DNA from: Dehalobacter sp. DCM
Lineage (GTDB): Bacteria; Bacillota; Desulfitobacteriia; Desulfitobacteriales; Syntrophobotulaceae
Assembly: GCF_024972775.1 (NCBI RefSeq)
Contig: NZ_CP092282.1
Location: forward strand, 1,977,001-2,041,000
Length of the DNA stretch: 64,000 bases
Direction of reading: 5' to 3'
The translations under genes were made by a program, and so were the position numbers. Below are positions 52,296 through 60,890 of this stretch, one piece after another. The notes under the pieces were generated by a model that was not told the origin of the DNA, did no database searches, and saw nothing but the letters and a program-made list of their open reading frames with translations. The stretch's first letter is position 1; each line of letters opens with the position of its first letter.

Positions 52296-52530
52296 CACGT
52301 AGTGGTACATTCTTTTTCATGCCTAAATTACTAGTCCTATGACCGGATAACAATCATAAATAATCAGAGCAAAAAACATGGTGAAAATTATCCAGGTATG
52401 TTGAACATGATTGTCATGTACTTTTTAGTAATATTTAAATGTATCTACAAATTCATTGATGAATTTCAACCTAAACGGAGATAAGCAGATATATCTGAGA
52501 AATAGTTCACTGGGATTAAGGAGGATATAC

Positions 52531-52950
52531 ATGCCCAAGAGGAAAGAAAAAATAATCAAACTAGCCAATGACGGACTCATGACGAATGGCAATTTAAGCC
52601 TCATCGATGAAATCTTTACAACCGATTATATTGCCCATGCAGGAGGTAAGGATCATAAAGGGCATACGTTTATCAAACGATATGTTAATCAGTTGCGCTC
52701 AGCCATTCCAGATATTAAAGTAGTCAACGTTGAGTTCTGGATCCAAGAAAACAATACGATTGCTTGGCAGCGGACACTCAGCGGTACTCATCACGCAGAC
52801 ATGTTCGGTATTCCTCCTACAAAAAAGAAAATTACTTGGAGGGATATGGTCATCAGCAGATTCGAAGGAGAAAGAATTGCTGAGGAGTGGACAGTGTCCG
52901 AACTGGCCGGCGAGTTACTTTCGAAAAGGCCAACTCGAAATGAAGAGTGA
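52531..52950 (+). CDS. SnoaL-like ester cyclase / NTF2-fold protein, 139 aa
   Basis: The ATG at 52531 has AAGGAGGATATAC upstream and gives a compact protein of family length; the frame open further upstream is not conserved. DEIFTTDYIAHAGGKDHKG, NQLRSAIPDIKVVNVEFW and TLSGTHHADMFGIPPTKKKI match the SnoaL-like polyketide-cyclase/ester-cyclase group, a cone-shaped NTF2 fold. The ligand and reaction are unknown. Confidence 0.83.
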   Translation: MPKRKEKIIKLANDGLMTNGNLSLIDEIFTTDYIAHAGGKDHKGHTFIKRYVNQLRSAIPDIKVVNVEFWIQENNTIAWQRTLSGTHHADMFGIPPTKKKITWRDMVISRFEGERIAEEWTVSELAGELLSKRPTRNEE

Positions 52951-52954
52951 ATAA

Positions 52955-53170
52955 TCATGATTCACGGCCATTAATTTCGGTGTCCAGCTTTTTGACTTCT
53001 GTTTCGACGATATCAAATGCTTCATCCCAGGAAATTGGTTCCCACTTATTTTCACCCGTGTTGACCAATGCGTTTCATGGCATATTTCAACCTCAGCGGA
53101 TTATTGACCATTTCGTCTATAGCACCGCATGCATAATTTGCCGTTGGCATATGGATCTTTGCATAAAATA
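52955..53170 (-). pseudogene. Decayed molybdopterin oxidoreductase fragment (third paralog)
   Basis: Translating the minus strand gives KDPYANGKLCMRC, then in a second frame AIDEMVNNPLRLKYAMKRIG, and in a third ENKWEPISWDEAFDIVE followed by a stop at 52955. These three pieces run in order and match residues about 60-115 of the intact enzymes (GDPxxPxxxGxLCxRC, RIKYPMKRIGERGENKW, ITWDEAFD). Two frameshifts and the lack of everything downstream make it a dead gene. No Fe-S subunit fragment was seen beside it. Confidence 0.85.
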
Positions 53171-53172
53171 TT

Positions 53173-53672
53173 CCATTTAAATAGGATACTGAAGTGATAA
53201 ACTTATCGGCGTTATGCATTTGGCTGTAATTTAATTAGAAAAATGCTTCCACAATATTGAGAATTTGTTTCGCATATTGAAGATTTTATCAATGATTCAG
53301 ATTGGAACTTGAGAATAAAAACGGATAAGACACTGATTATGCATAACAAGATAGAAAAAATCTAGCCTGAAATATATCGTTTGACTTATCCTTCATTAAA
53401 GAGTATATTTTTTATAGGCTTTGAGTAGGCTTTTTTTAGCTGATCTTAGCTCGGTGGTTATCCGATGTAAGATGGTTTGTGTATTTAAGAAAGAAGGTGA
53501 GAAAACTGGACGGTGACGGATCCTATGGAGGGATAGAGCTCCATAAAAGTATAAAGCGGGAAGAAGTCTTGGTTTTCTCATGGCATTCAAGATCGATTAT
53601 TCATGCTATTCAAACGAATAGCTTTAAGTAGTAGATTCTGGACTTTCTTCCTGCGGAAAATGGGGGGAAGCT
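53173..53672. other. Gap before corA
   Basis: AT-rich sequence without a supported gene. I looked for an M-box or other magnesium riboswitch ahead of the CorA-type gene and saw no match. Only short runs (such as TTTTTTATAGGCTTTGAGTAGGCTTTTTTT) stand out. Confidence 0.5.
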
Positions 53673-54623
53673 GTGCTCAGAATCTACAAAAACGATGGAA
53701 TCAACTTTCAGGAACTCACAGTTGACAATACGACGCGCAATGTATGGGTCAACCTGGTCAATCCCACAGCGGATGAACTGCAGCTCGTAGCTGAAAAAAC
53801 AAATTCTCCGATTGATTTTCTAAAAGCGGCACTTGACGAAGAAGAACGTCCGCGTATCGAGGTCGAGGATGAATCTGCCCTTATTCTTATTAATATACCG
53901 GTAATGTTAAGTGAATCCAGCTATGATACGCTGCCTTTAGGCATCATTCTTTCCAAGGACAGCATTGTTACAGTATGTCTGGAAAACAACCCGGTCATAC
54001 TTGAGTTTAACGAATATAACCGAAGAACATTTAATACTGCCAAACGGACGCGGTTTTTGTTCCAGATGTTGTATAAATCAGCAACTTATTATCTGAGATA
54101 TATCCGGCAAATCAGCCGTTTAAGCGAACAGATCGAAATTGATTTGCGGAAAACGATGAAGAATAAAGAGTTATTTCAATTGATGGATCTCCAACAGGGC
54201 TTAACTTACTTTACATCGTCATTACGTTCCAATGGGATTGTCATGGACAGGCTACTGCGTATCCGATCCAATAATCAATGCCAGCATCTAATCCAGATCT
54301 ACGAAGAGGACGAGGATCTGTTAGAAGATGTCATAATCGAAAATAACCAGGCTGTTCAGATGGTTGAAATGTACAGCAGGATCTTATCCGGTATGGCTGA
54401 TACATCCGCTTCGATTATTTCCAACAATTTAAATATGGTCATGAAGTTTTTGACTTCGATGACGATTATTTTGGCCATCCCGACGATGATTGCCAGCTTT
54501 TGGGGAATGAATGTCCATGTTCCTTTCAAAGATGAACGTTTAGGTTTTTTGATTGTTGCAGGGATCATTATTGTCATCACCGGCGCAACCACGTATGTGC
54601 TGATGCGCAAGAAAATTCTATAG
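53673..54623 (+). CDS. corA: CorA-family divalent metal ion channel, 316 aa
   Basis: Large cytoplasmic N-terminal domain of alpha-beta and long helices, then two C-terminal membrane helices. The signature GMN is present in ASFWGMNVHVPF, just after the first. It carries Mg2+ or Co2+/Ni2+ down the electrochemical gradient as a pentamer. The start codon is GTG, with GGGGGAAGCT upstream. The length is normal (about 315-320). It is followed by palindromic repeat C. Confidence 0.9.
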   Translation: MLRIYKNDGINFQELTVDNTTRNVWVNLVNPTADELQLVAEKTNSPIDFLKAALDEEERPRIEVEDESALILINIPVMLSESSYDTLPLGIILSKDSIVTVCLENNPVILEFNEYNRRTFNTAKRTRFLFQMLYKSATYYLRYIRQISRLSEQIEIDLRKTMKNKELFQLMDLQQGLTYFTSSLRSNGIVMDRLLRIRSNNQCQHLIQIYEEDEDLLEDVIIENNQAVQMVEMYSRILSGMADTSASIISNNLNMVMKFLTSMTIILAIPTMIASFWGMNVHVPFKDERLGFLIVAGIIIVITGATTYVLMRKKIL

Positions 54624-54642
54624 ATGCAGGAAGCAAGAGGCA

Positions 54643-54738
54643 GGGGGACAGAGGGACGCAGGGGGACAGAGGGACGTAGACCTTTGTCTCCTTTTTACAT
54701 ACAAAAAGGAGACAAAGGTCTACGTCCCTCTGTCCCCC
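54643..54738. repeat. Palindromic repeat, copy C, with perfect 36-bp arms
   Basis: The arms 54661-54696 and 54703-54738 are exact inverted copies around ACATAC. They include GGGACGTAGACCTTTGTCTCC, the core shared with copies A and B. An 18-bp direct repeat (54643-54660 against 54661-54678, one base different) precedes the left arm. It lies between the convergent corA and DUF2148 genes, so it may also terminate transcripts. Confidence 0.92.
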
Positions 54739-54803
54739 CCCGAGCTTGCCCCTGCGCTTGCCCCAGTCTGGCCTCTGCTTGGCCCTCTCCTGGTTCTCAG
54801 TTA

Positions 54804-55328
54804 CTAAAATGTGCGGTCGAAATAGATGTTTTTAGCTGCGGCATTGATGGGGATACCAACAACTACGGCACCTTGCATCAACCCGATTTTTTTCACGACG
54901 ACACCGACGGAATACAGGACGCGGTTATCGGCGTTGAGCATACCGGCTGTCTTCGCAGCGGAACCAATAGCGATCCCCAGATCGATGGCCCGCCAGGCAC
55001 AAAGAGGTCCCGGAAACTCCGGTCCCTCATTGGATACGGTAAGCATGGTACATTCGGGCTGTCCGCAGGCACCGCAGTTTAACCCGGCCGGTTTGTTGTC
55101 TTTAACAGATAATAAAAGCAGAGCCTGCGAGTTGCGTATATTTTCACTGTCCCTGAGGAAAAACTTCTTCCGCGGCTCCTCACTGTAAAGCGCCATGGCA
55201 TCGGCTAACTCTGCCAGTATCTTCGGGTCGGTTATCACTTTGGCTTCGATGCAGTCCTGGCCTTTCGCTTTCGGTGCCGTCACAGCCGATAATGCCATTA
55301 ATTCAGCGACGGTTTTCATTATATCCAT
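54804..55328 (-). CDS. DUF2148 ferredoxin-domain protein, 174 aa
   Basis: LNCGACGQPEC (near residue 90) and a further Cys in GPLCAWRAIDLGIAIGSA give a [4Fe-4S]-type set. NADNRVLYSVGVVVKKIGL is characteristic of DUF2148. The family is common in anaerobes; its role is unknown. AAAGGAG precedes the ATG. It is divergent from the xseA operon. Confidence 0.85.
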   Translation of the reverse strand: MDIMKTVAELMALSAVTAPKAKGQDCIEAKVITDPKILAELADAMALYSEEPRKKFFLRDSENIRNSQALLLLSVKDNKPAGLNCGACGQPECTMLTVSNEGPEFPGPLCAWRAIDLGIAIGSAAKTAGMLNADNRVLYSVGVVVKKIGLMQGAVVVGIPINAAAKNIYFDRTF

Positions 55329-55444
55329 AGCGTCATTCTCCTTTGATACTTATGTAAATTGTGTTTTGGGTATCCTAAAAGTATACTATAATAAGAACAA
55401 TAGCGAACGCAAGGGTATATTGCCAAATTACGAGGTGAATAGAG

Positions 55445-56701
55445 TTGCCTGAAAAAGTATTGACCGTATCAGAAATCAACCGAGAGATCAACGACGCACT
55501 GAGAAAACACGCTTATTTGTGGAATTGTTGGGTCACAGGCGAGATTTCTAATTTTAAGGACCATATCCCATCCGGGCACTGGTACTTTACCTTAAAGGAT
55601 AAAGAAGCCGGCATAAAAACGGTGATGTTTAAGGCCCGTAATATGCAGTCTGGTTTTAAACCGGAAAACGGGATGAAAGTGCTGATTAGGGGAAGCATCC
55701 GGCTTTATGAAAAAGACGGTAATGTTCAGCTGTATGCCGAGGAAATCTATCCGAGCGGTTTGGGCGCATTATATATTGCTTTCGAACAGCTAAAAAGCCG
55801 ATTAGCGGCAGAGGGGTTATTTGCGCCGGAGAAGAAGAGACCGATACCACGCTACCCCTCACGCGTAGCCATCGTCACCAGCCCGACCGGCGCTGCGATC
55901 AAGGATATTTTGAATATTGCCCGCAGAAGAAATCCGTTGGTTTCGCTGATCATCATTCCTTCTGCCGTCCAGGGGGAGTCAGCACCTGGCGAGATCGCCC
56001 GCGCCATTGAGCGCGCTAATCACTACGGAAACATCGATCTGCTTATTGTGGGCAGAGGCGGCGGATCTTTGGAAGAATTGTGGGCTTTTAATACAGAAAA
56101 AGTCGCGAGGGCCATTGCCGCCTCCGCCATACCCGTTGTTTCTGCAGTTGGCCATGAAGTAGATTATACCATTGCGGATTTTGCCGCGGATTTGCGTGCG
56201 CCAACGCCTTCCGCTGCAGCTGAGTTAGTAATACCGGTACTTACTGAATTAAAAGAGGGTATTCATTACTACGAGGAAAAGTTATATCATCGTATGCAAG
56301 CCTTACTGGTCAATAAAAGACACCAGGTGGACGAGATCATGACGCATTCAGCTTTAGCCCGACCGGGCTGGAAATTGGAACAGTCCCGGCAGGAACTCGA
56401 TTACCTGGCCACCCGGCTCCAAGAAGGCATGACTGGATTTATGACAGAAAAAAATGGTATACTTAAACTATTGAGCGCGAAAATTGATCTTTTAAGTCCT
56501 TTGCATACCCTTAGCAGGGGCTATTCACTGGCCTATGATTCCGAGACAAAACTGCTTAAATCCGTCCAGCAGGCAGCTGTTGGCGATTTTATCAACCTGC
56601 GGCTCAGCGATGGGGATATCGGTTGCAGCGTGATGCACGTTCATCCGGAGAGACCATCAAGTGACTACCCATTAGAGGAGAAGTACAATGAAAAAAAGTG
56701 A
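55445..56701 (+). CDS. xseA: Exodeoxyribonuclease VII large subunit XseA, 418 aa
   Basis: OB-fold nucleic-acid-binding N-terminus (WVTGEISNFKDHIPSGHWYF), then the catalytic domain with VAIVTSPTGAAIKDIL, IVGRGGGSLEELWAFN and VGHEVDYTIADFAADLRAPTPSAAAE, all hallmarks of XseA. With XseB it degrades single-stranded DNA. The start is TTG with GAGGTG upstream. It is the first gene of a long operon that runs to recN; xseB overlaps its end by 14 bases. Confidence 0.94.
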   Translation: MPEKVLTVSEINREINDALRKHAYLWNCWVTGEISNFKDHIPSGHWYFTLKDKEAGIKTVMFKARNMQSGFKPENGMKVLIRGSIRLYEKDGNVQLYAEEIYPSGLGALYIAFEQLKSRLAAEGLFAPEKKRPIPRYPSRVAIVTSPTGAAIKDILNIARRRNPLVSLIIIPSAVQGESAPGEIARAIERANHYGNIDLLIVGRGGGSLEELWAFNTEKVARAIAASAIPVVSAVGHEVDYTIADFAADLRAPTPSAAAELVIPVLTELKEGIHYYEEKLYHRMQALLVNKRHQVDEIMTHSALARPGWKLEQSRQELDYLATRLQEGMTGFMTEKNGILKLLSAKIDLLSPLHTLSRGYSLAYDSETKLLKSVQQAAVGDFINLRLSDGDIGCSVMHVHPERPSSDYPLEEKYNEKK

Positions 56702-56927
56702 GGCCAAACAAAACACGATAAAATTTGAAGCGGGTATCGAACGTCTGGAACAGATCGTCAGCGCGCTGGATCGCAACAATGTCGAGCTCGATCAAGCCTT
56801 GGCACTGTTTGCTGAGGGAATCCAACTGATCAAGCAATGCAATGCTCTTTTGGATTCTGCCGAAGCGAAAGTCAAAGTGTTGGTGGAAGATAGCAGCGGC
56901 GAATTGATTGTTACTGAAAATACCTAG
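56688..56927 (+). CDS. xseB: Exodeoxyribonuclease VII small subunit XseB, 79 aa
   Basis: FEAGIERLEQIVSALDRNNVELDQAL is the standard helical hairpin of XseB, which binds XseA. The length is the usual one. The start overlaps xseA by 14 bases; GGAGAAG precedes it. Confidence 0.92.
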   Translation: MKKSEAKQNTIKFEAGIERLEQIVSALDRNNVELDQALALFAEGIQLIKQCNALLDSAEAKVKVLVEDSSGELIVTENT

Positions 56928-56942
56928 GAGAAGCAACAGAAT

Positions 56943-57809
56943 ATGTTTCAAAAACAATACAATGATTACTTAGATAAAATTGAAGGGTATTTGGATGCGC
57001 TTCCTCTCGATAGCTCTCTCTTGGCCAAAAGTATGAAATATTCGGTGGTCGGCGGCGGCAAGCGGATACGTCCTGTGCTTGCCTTAGCCTGTGCTGACCT
57101 TGTCGGCGGCTGTTCTGAAAAAATTGTTGGAGAAGCTTCCGCTCTGGAATTGATCCATACGTATTCGCTAATTCACGATGATTTACCGTCGATGGACAAT
57201 GACGACTATCGGAGAGGTAAACTTTCCAATCATAAAATGTTCGGTGAGGCCGCTGCCATATTGGCTGGCGATGCGTTGCTGACCTATGCTTTTGAATTAA
57301 TAGCCAAGCCGGTAAAAGGAGATGAAGGCAAAAAGCTGAGGGTCGTATTGGAAACCGCGCAGGCGGCAGGCTGGCAGGGAATGGTCGCAGGACAAAGTCT
57401 GGACACCCTGGGGAGTTTAGACAACACGACGCTTTCCGATATTGAACATGTTCATAACCTGAAGACAGGAGCACTGCTCAAAGCATCCGCTCGCCTTGGT
57501 GCAATTCTAGGCGGAGGATCGGAACAAGAGATCTCGGTCTTATCGTCGTATGCGCTTGAGCTGGGATTAGCATTTCAAATTAAAGACGATATTTTGGACG
57601 TTGTCGGGGAAAGTGCCGATTTAGGGAAGTCGGCAGGTAAGGATGAAAAGTCAGGGAAGCCGACGTACACGACGTTATTGGGTTTAGATGGAGCGCGTGT
57701 TAAGCTGGAGGAGTCCATTGCCAAGGCGAAAGACCATTTGCAGTACTTTGGAGCAAAGGCCGATTTTTTACGATCATTGGCTGATTATACCGCCCAGAGA
57801 AAGAACTGA
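56943..57809 (+). CDS. ispA: Geranyl/farnesyl diphosphate synthase IspA, 288 aa
   Basis: Trans-polyprenyl synthase that condenses isopentenyl diphosphate with allylic diphosphates. The first aspartate-rich motif is DDLPSMD (residues 79-85) in LIHDDLPSMDNDD, and the second is in FQIKDDILD. VGGGKRIRPVL precedes them. Placement next to xseB and upstream of dxs is the common Bacillota order and supplies precursors for undecaprenyl and quinone chains. Confidence 0.93.
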   Translation: MFQKQYNDYLDKIEGYLDALPLDSSLLAKSMKYSVVGGGKRIRPVLALACADLVGGCSEKIVGEASALELIHTYSLIHDDLPSMDNDDYRRGKLSNHKMFGEAAAILAGDALLTYAFELIAKPVKGDEGKKLRVVLETAQAAGWQGMVAGQSLDTLGSLDNTTLSDIEHVHNLKTGALLKASARLGAILGGGSEQEISVLSSYALELGLAFQIKDDILDVVGESADLGKSAGKDEKSGKPTYTTLLGLDGARVKLEESIAKAKDHLQYFGAKADFLRSLADYTAQRKN

Positions 57810-57844
57810 AGGATTAGGTAGCATATTAAAGAGGATGAAGAATA

Positions 57845-58303
57845 ATGAGCGTATTATCTGCACTGTGGAGCAACCAAATTTTATGGACGTCCCTCTTAGC
57901 TTGGATTTTAGCCCAAATTGCTAAGATCGTCATCAACTTCTTTTTAGAAAAGAAGTGGGATTTTGATTTGCTGACGAGCTCCGGTGGTTTTCCCAGTTCC
58001 CACACAGCAATTGTCTGTGCACTGGCTATAGGCATAGGCCAAGCTGAAGGGTGGAATTCGTCGTTATTTGCTATCGCTGTCGCCCTGGCCGTCATTGTTA
58101 TGTACGATGCCGCCGGTGTAAGACGCGCTACGGGGAACCATGCCAGGATCATCAATCACCTTGTGGAATGGATGCGGCAGCACCCGACTGACTTTTTGGG
58201 TTATAATATTCAGGAAGAAAGATTTAAGGAACTCATTGGACATACTCCCTTTGAAGTCTTTGGCGGTGCGATCCTGGGATGTGCTATCGGACTTATCTTC
58301 TAG
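57845..58303 (+). CDS. Divergent PAP2-family (DUF212) membrane protein, 152 aa
   Basis: Three to four hydrophobic segments. SSGGFPSSHTAIVCALAIGIG and DAAGVRRATGNHARIIN are the conserved sequences of the divergent PAP2 (YuiD-like) family. It may act on a lipid phosphate, possibly undecaprenyl diphosphate, given ispA next door; this is inference. It lies within the long operon. Confidence 0.86.
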   Translation: MSVLSALWSNQILWTSLLAWILAQIAKIVINFFLEKKWDFDLLTSSGGFPSSHTAIVCALAIGIGQAEGWNSSLFAIAVALAVIVMYDAAGVRRATGNHARIINHLVEWMRQHPTDFLGYNIQEERFKELIGHTPFEVFGGAILGCAIGLIF

Positions 58304-58312
58304 AAGAATCAT

Positions 58313-58954
58313 ATGATGTTGCAGGTAGCTGATCAGAATCAAACGCGTTTAGGCAAAAGAAAGCAGGAAATAGCCTTGGCTCGGAAGAAACAAAGTATCA
58401 AATATATTATCGCCGTATTCTTTGCAACATTTGCAATCGCTTTACTCCTGGGGAGTGGAGCAGAAGCCTTCCTCCGGTTTTTCCCAGTGAGCCTGACCTG
58501 GATACTTTTACTATGTGTCATCGCCGTTGGTATCTTATTTGATATTATCGGTATTGCCGTAGCGGCCGGCGATGAAGCACCGCACCATGCGCGGGCTGCG
58601 AAAAAAGTATTCGGTGCAAAACAGTCCATTTATTTGATCAAGCATGCCGACAAAGTAGCTAATTTCGCCAATGATATTGTTGGCGATATTACCGGGACAC
58701 TCAGCGGCGCGATGGGAGCCACCATCATTCTGAGTTTGGCAGTCAAATTTCCCGTTTTAAGTACATGGAAGATTTATTTGAATGTCCTGCTTCTGGCATT
58801 GATTGCCTCGCTTACAGTCGCAGGCAAAGCCTGGGGGAAAGCGATAGCAATCAATGAAGCAAACCGGATCATCGCGATTACGGGCAGGATCATTGCCAGC
58901 TTGGAAAAGCTGACCGGATTATATTTCACTAAAAGCAAACGGGGAGGAAAGTAA
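58313..58954 (+). CDS. Uncharacterised membrane protein, 213 aa
   Basis: A basic N-terminus (LGKRKQEIALARKKQS) is followed by hydrophobic segments (YIIAVFFATFAIALLLG, LTWILLLCVIAVGILFDII, then two near residues 125-170). AGDEAPHHARAAKKVFGAKQ in the middle is a conserved-looking loop that faintly recalls CNNM/CorC-type transmembrane domains. I do not recognise the family with confidence. It sits between the PAP2 protein and dxs and is probably co-transcribed. Confidence 0.7.
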   Translation: MMLQVADQNQTRLGKRKQEIALARKKQSIKYIIAVFFATFAIALLLGSGAEAFLRFFPVSLTWILLLCVIAVGILFDIIGIAVAAGDEAPHHARAAKKVFGAKQSIYLIKHADKVANFANDIVGDITGTLSGAMGATIILSLAVKFPVLSTWKIYLNVLLLALIASLTVAGKAWGKAIAINEANRIIAITGRIIASLEKLTGLYFTKSKRGGK

Positions 58955-58955
58955 T

Positions 58956-60842
58956 TTGCGGCTTTTAGACATAGTAGAGTCTCCCACAGACCTGAAGAAA
59001 ATGAATATAAGTGACCTGACAATACTTGCAGAAGATATCCGTCAGGAAATGATAGATATAGTTTCCGTCAATGGTGGTCATCTGGCGTCCAACCTCGGTG
59101 TTGTCGAACTCACTTTGGCTTTGCATCGCGTATTTGACTGCCCAGCCGATAAAATTATCTGGGATGTCGGGCATCAATCCTACGTCCATAAATTGTTGAC
59201 CGGCAGAAAAGAAGAGTTCAAAACCATACGCCAGTTTCATGGTTTAGCCGGTTTCCCCAAAAGGAGCGAAAGTGAGTGCGATTGTTTTGATACCGGGCAT
59301 GCCAGTACGTCGATCTCAGCAGCTTTGGGCTTTGCCAAAGCCAGGGATATTAAGAAGGAAAACTATCATGTCATCGCGGTAATCGGCGATGGTGCAATGA
59401 GCGGCGGAATGGCTTATGAAGCACTCAATCAGGCCGGTAACAGCGACAGCAACCTGATTATCGTTCTCAACGATAATGAAATGTTTATCTCAGAGAATGT
59501 GGGCGCGATGTCTTCCTATTTGAATAAAATACGGACAGCACCAACGTATGATAAAAAGAAAAAAGATCTCCAGAACTTCTTGAAAAATATTCCGGGAATA
59601 GGTGATTCTGTAGCAAAAGCGGCAGGAAAGGCGAAAGATGGATTGAAATACTTCCTCGTTCCCGGTATGGTTTTTGAAGAGCTGGGACTGACTTACTTAG
59701 GTCCAATCAACGGACATGACATTTCTGCGTTGGAAATGGTATTTAACCAGGCCAAACAAAAGAAAGGGCCGGTAATCATTCATGTGAAAACCTGTAAAGG
59801 TCAGGGTTATGAACCGGCAAAACAATATCCGGATATTTTCCACGGTGTTGGGCCCTTTGCCAAAGAAACGGGGGAAGTGCTCAAAAAGGAGGCGCCGCCG
59901 ACCTATACAAAGATTTTCGGTGAAACGATCTGTGAATTGGCTCAGACTGATGAACGTATTGTGGCAGTAACGGCAGCAATGGGTTCAGGAACAGGACTGA
60001 ACGAGTTTGGCAGTCGATTTCCGGAACGATTTTTTGATGTGGGCATTGCCGAACCACATGCCGTGACGTTTGCTGCCGCTTTAGCTTTAGCCGGGCTTAA
60101 ACCGGTTGTATCGATGTATTCCACATTTTATCAGCGCGCTTATGATCAGGTCCTGCACGATGTGTGCCTGCAGAATGCCAAAGTTGTTTTTGCGGTAGAC
60201 AGGGCAGGGATCGTCGGTGAGGACGGGCCCACCCATCACGGTATTTTTGATATTTCTTTTTTCAGGGCGATACCCAACTTGACGCTGATGGCGCCTAAAG
60301 ACGAAAATGAATTGAAACAGATGATTTACACGGCATTCACCTTCGATAACCCGGTTGCCGTTCGTTATCCGCGGTCAGCCGGTGTTGGCGTGGCGATGGA
60401 TACGACGTATGAAATCCTGCCCAAAGGTAAAGCAGAGCTCTTGCGGGAAGGCAGTGATGTGACGCTCATCGGCTTTGGGCCTGTTGTTAATATCTGTCTC
60501 AAAGCAGCAGAAAGTTTGGAGTCACAGGGGATCCAGGCAGGTGTCGTTAATCTGCGTTTTATTAATCCGATTGACAGAGATCTGATTGTTTCGCAGTCTC
60601 AGCTCACAGGCAGAATCGTCACAGTGGAAGATCATATTTTGGCCGGCGGCATGGGAAGTGCGGTAATGGAAGTATTGGATTCTGAAGGGATCGAAGGAAT
60701 TATTGTCGAACGGATTGGGTACGCAAGTTATATCGAGCATGGCGCACTATCCGAACTATATGAAGAATACGGCATAACCGCGGAAGGAATCGAAAACGCA
60801 GCTAAGAAAATTCGTGATCGCCACGTCCCGACAAGAAAATGA
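58956..60842 (+). CDS. dxs: 1-deoxy-D-xylulose-5-phosphate synthase Dxs, 628 aa
   Basis: First enzyme of the MEP isoprenoid pathway; condenses pyruvate and glyceraldehyde-3-phosphate with thiamine diphosphate and Mg2+. Seen are IWDVGHQSYVHKLLTGR, GDGAMSGGMAYEALN (ThDP-binding GDG...N), then the transketolase middle domain with DRAGIVGEDGPTHHG. The length is typical (about 620-640). The start is TTG, with GGGAGGAAAG upstream. Confidence 0.95.
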   Translation: MRLLDIVESPTDLKKMNISDLTILAEDIRQEMIDIVSVNGGHLASNLGVVELTLALHRVFDCPADKIIWDVGHQSYVHKLLTGRKEEFKTIRQFHGLAGFPKRSESECDCFDTGHASTSISAALGFAKARDIKKENYHVIAVIGDGAMSGGMAYEALNQAGNSDSNLIIVLNDNEMFISENVGAMSSYLNKIRTAPTYDKKKKDLQNFLKNIPGIGDSVAKAAGKAKDGLKYFLVPGMVFEELGLTYLGPINGHDISALEMVFNQAKQKKGPVIIHVKTCKGQGYEPAKQYPDIFHGVGPFAKETGEVLKKEAPPTYTKIFGETICELAQTDERIVAVTAAMGSGTGLNEFGSRFPERFFDVGIAEPHAVTFAAALALAGLKPVVSMYSTFYQRAYDQVLHDVCLQNAKVVFAVDRAGIVGEDGPTHHGIFDISFFRAIPNLTLMAPKDENELKQMIYTAFTFDNPVAVRYPRSAGVGVAMDTTYEILPKGKAELLREGSDVTLIGFGPVVNICLKAAESLESQGIQAGVVNLRFINPIDRDLIVSQSQLTGRIVTVEDHILAGGMGSAVMEVLDSEGIEGIIVERIGYASYIEHGALSELYEEYGITAEGIENAAKKIRDRHVPTRK

Positions 60843-60890
60843 TGATAAAACATACAACGATACATTGAAATTGACAAGGATGAAGACACT

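Noticed and set aside
53173-53672. Possible magnesium (M-box) riboswitch ahead of corA
   Set aside because: I could not find the conserved M-box core; the stretch is AT-rich without the expected helices.
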